Shown here in pieces: positions 63,657 to 64,000 of a stretch of DNA of 64,000 nucleotides. The translations under genes were made by a program, and so were the position numbers. Under the pieces are notes generated by a model that was given only the letters and a program-made list of their open reading frames with translations, was not told where the DNA came from and made no database searches. Location: positions 12,790,001 to 12,854,000 of the forward strand of contig CM069875.1 of assembly GCA_036172665.1 (NCBI GenBank). Reading direction: 5' to 3'. This DNA is from Prosopocoilus inquinatus (Eukaryota > Arthropoda > Insecta > Coleoptera > Lucanidae). Numbering within the stretch: position 1 is the first letter of the stretch; each line of letters starts with the position of its first letter.

Positions 63657-64000
63657 CTAGAAAAAACTACAAAATATGTCTTTTAAATTTTCAAAGTCCG
63701 TACGAGACATTTTAATTTTACACATTTCTATGACGCGTCTTTTAAAAATATTAGATTCACTGTACAAAATATTAGTATTAGCAAAATCAAAATTATGATT
63801 ATTTACTAATGAATGCTCTGCTCTACAAGGATTCAATGATTTTGATTATTTTTTTGAATATGATATTTATGTTGGTCTAAACGTTTTTTTTTTAAATTTT
63901 GGCTTGTTTCACCTATATAAACAGAATTACAATTTGAACATTTGATTTCATAAACCACGTTAGGTTGTTTTAATTTAGGTATTTTGGTTTTTAAATTCGA
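63657..64000 (-). pseudogene. GIY-YIG endonuclease of the Penelope-like element, partial
   Basis: From the window edge the frame reads NVVYEIKCSNCNSVYIGETS, with the C-x2-C pair and YIGET that define Penelope-type GIY-YIG nucleases, then RLDQHKYH. After a frameshift at about 63830 it continues CRAEHSLVNNHNFDFANTNI and FKRRVIEMCKIKM to the TAG at 63657-63659. The nuclease cuts target DNA for insertion. The frameshift makes this copy inactive. Confidence 0.88.

Larger units (their letters stand above)
63451..64000 (-). mobile_element. Penelope-like element, 3' end, cut by the window edge
   Basis: The minus strand enters at 64000 with the GIY-YIG endonuclease, then a short untranslated part and a hammerhead ribozyme at 63451-63495. 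GIY-YIG plus hammerhead is the hallmark of Penelope-like retroelements. The RT would lie beyond the right edge. Confidence 0.88.

Overview
The window is eukaryotic nuclear DNA from an insect. The evidence is AT-rich sequence, short introns of about 52-56 bp with GT-AG borders, an arthropod-like 18S rRNA fragment, two host genes whose exons I can recognise, and a dense arthropod-type set of transposable elements (Ty3/gypsy, BEL/Pao, LINE, Penelope-like, hAT, tnp2-like, MITEs and long fold-back repeats). A beetle or similar lineage is possible, but the order cannot be fixed from this sequence. Most of the 64 kb is mobile DNA in layers of different age.

Layout. 1-4247: a decayed minus-strand gypsy element with partial LTRs, truncated on the right by a MITE-like repeat (4248-5305). 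5.3-16.4 kb: gene-poor DNA with fold-back elements, MITEs with TAA/TTA target duplications, a Tc1/mariner-type transposase scrap and a hammerhead-ribozyme-like core. 16405-17755 (minus): the first four coding exons of Hrs/HGS, covering its VHS domain. 17.9-26.2 kb: a 640-bp tandem duplication, MITEs and a fold-back family carrying hammerhead ribozymes. 26199-30084: a hAT transposon with 8-bp target duplication and a nearly intact transposase, which contains a stray gypsy reverse transcriptase fragment. 30706-35186 (plus): exons 1 and 2 of a VKORC1-like vitamin K epoxide reductase gene; its 4.2-kb intron holds a hAT-type element with a nested MITE, a second hammerhead repeat and a fold-back repeat split by a solo gypsy LTR. 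35889-36484: the 3' part of an 18S rRNA gene, out of place. 38.9-39.7 kb: a BEL/Pao gag remnant.

39802 to about 58140 is one minus-strand LINE cut apart by later insertions: a 6653-bp gypsy element (41944-48596, target duplication GAAC), a 2.2-kb fold-back element, and a 5860-bp inverted-repeat element (51157-57016, duplication CATTG) that itself carries half of another gypsy element. 58.1-60.1 kb holds satellites and a MITE. 60190-63290 (minus) is a decayed two-gene tnp2-like DNA transposon. The right edge (63451-64000) is the 3' end of a Penelope-like element with its GIY-YIG nuclease and a hammerhead ribozyme.

The most interesting feature is the gypsy element at 41944-48596. After the integrase and its GPY/F-like tail, the same open reading frame continues into a macrodomain closely resembling the ADP-ribose hydrolase OARD1/TARG1, and then a CCCH zinc finger. 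The catalytic lysine position is kept but the partner aspartate is valine. Second are the hammerhead ribozymes: two clear ones in a noncoding fold-back repeat family, one tied to the Penelope-like element, and one degenerate core.
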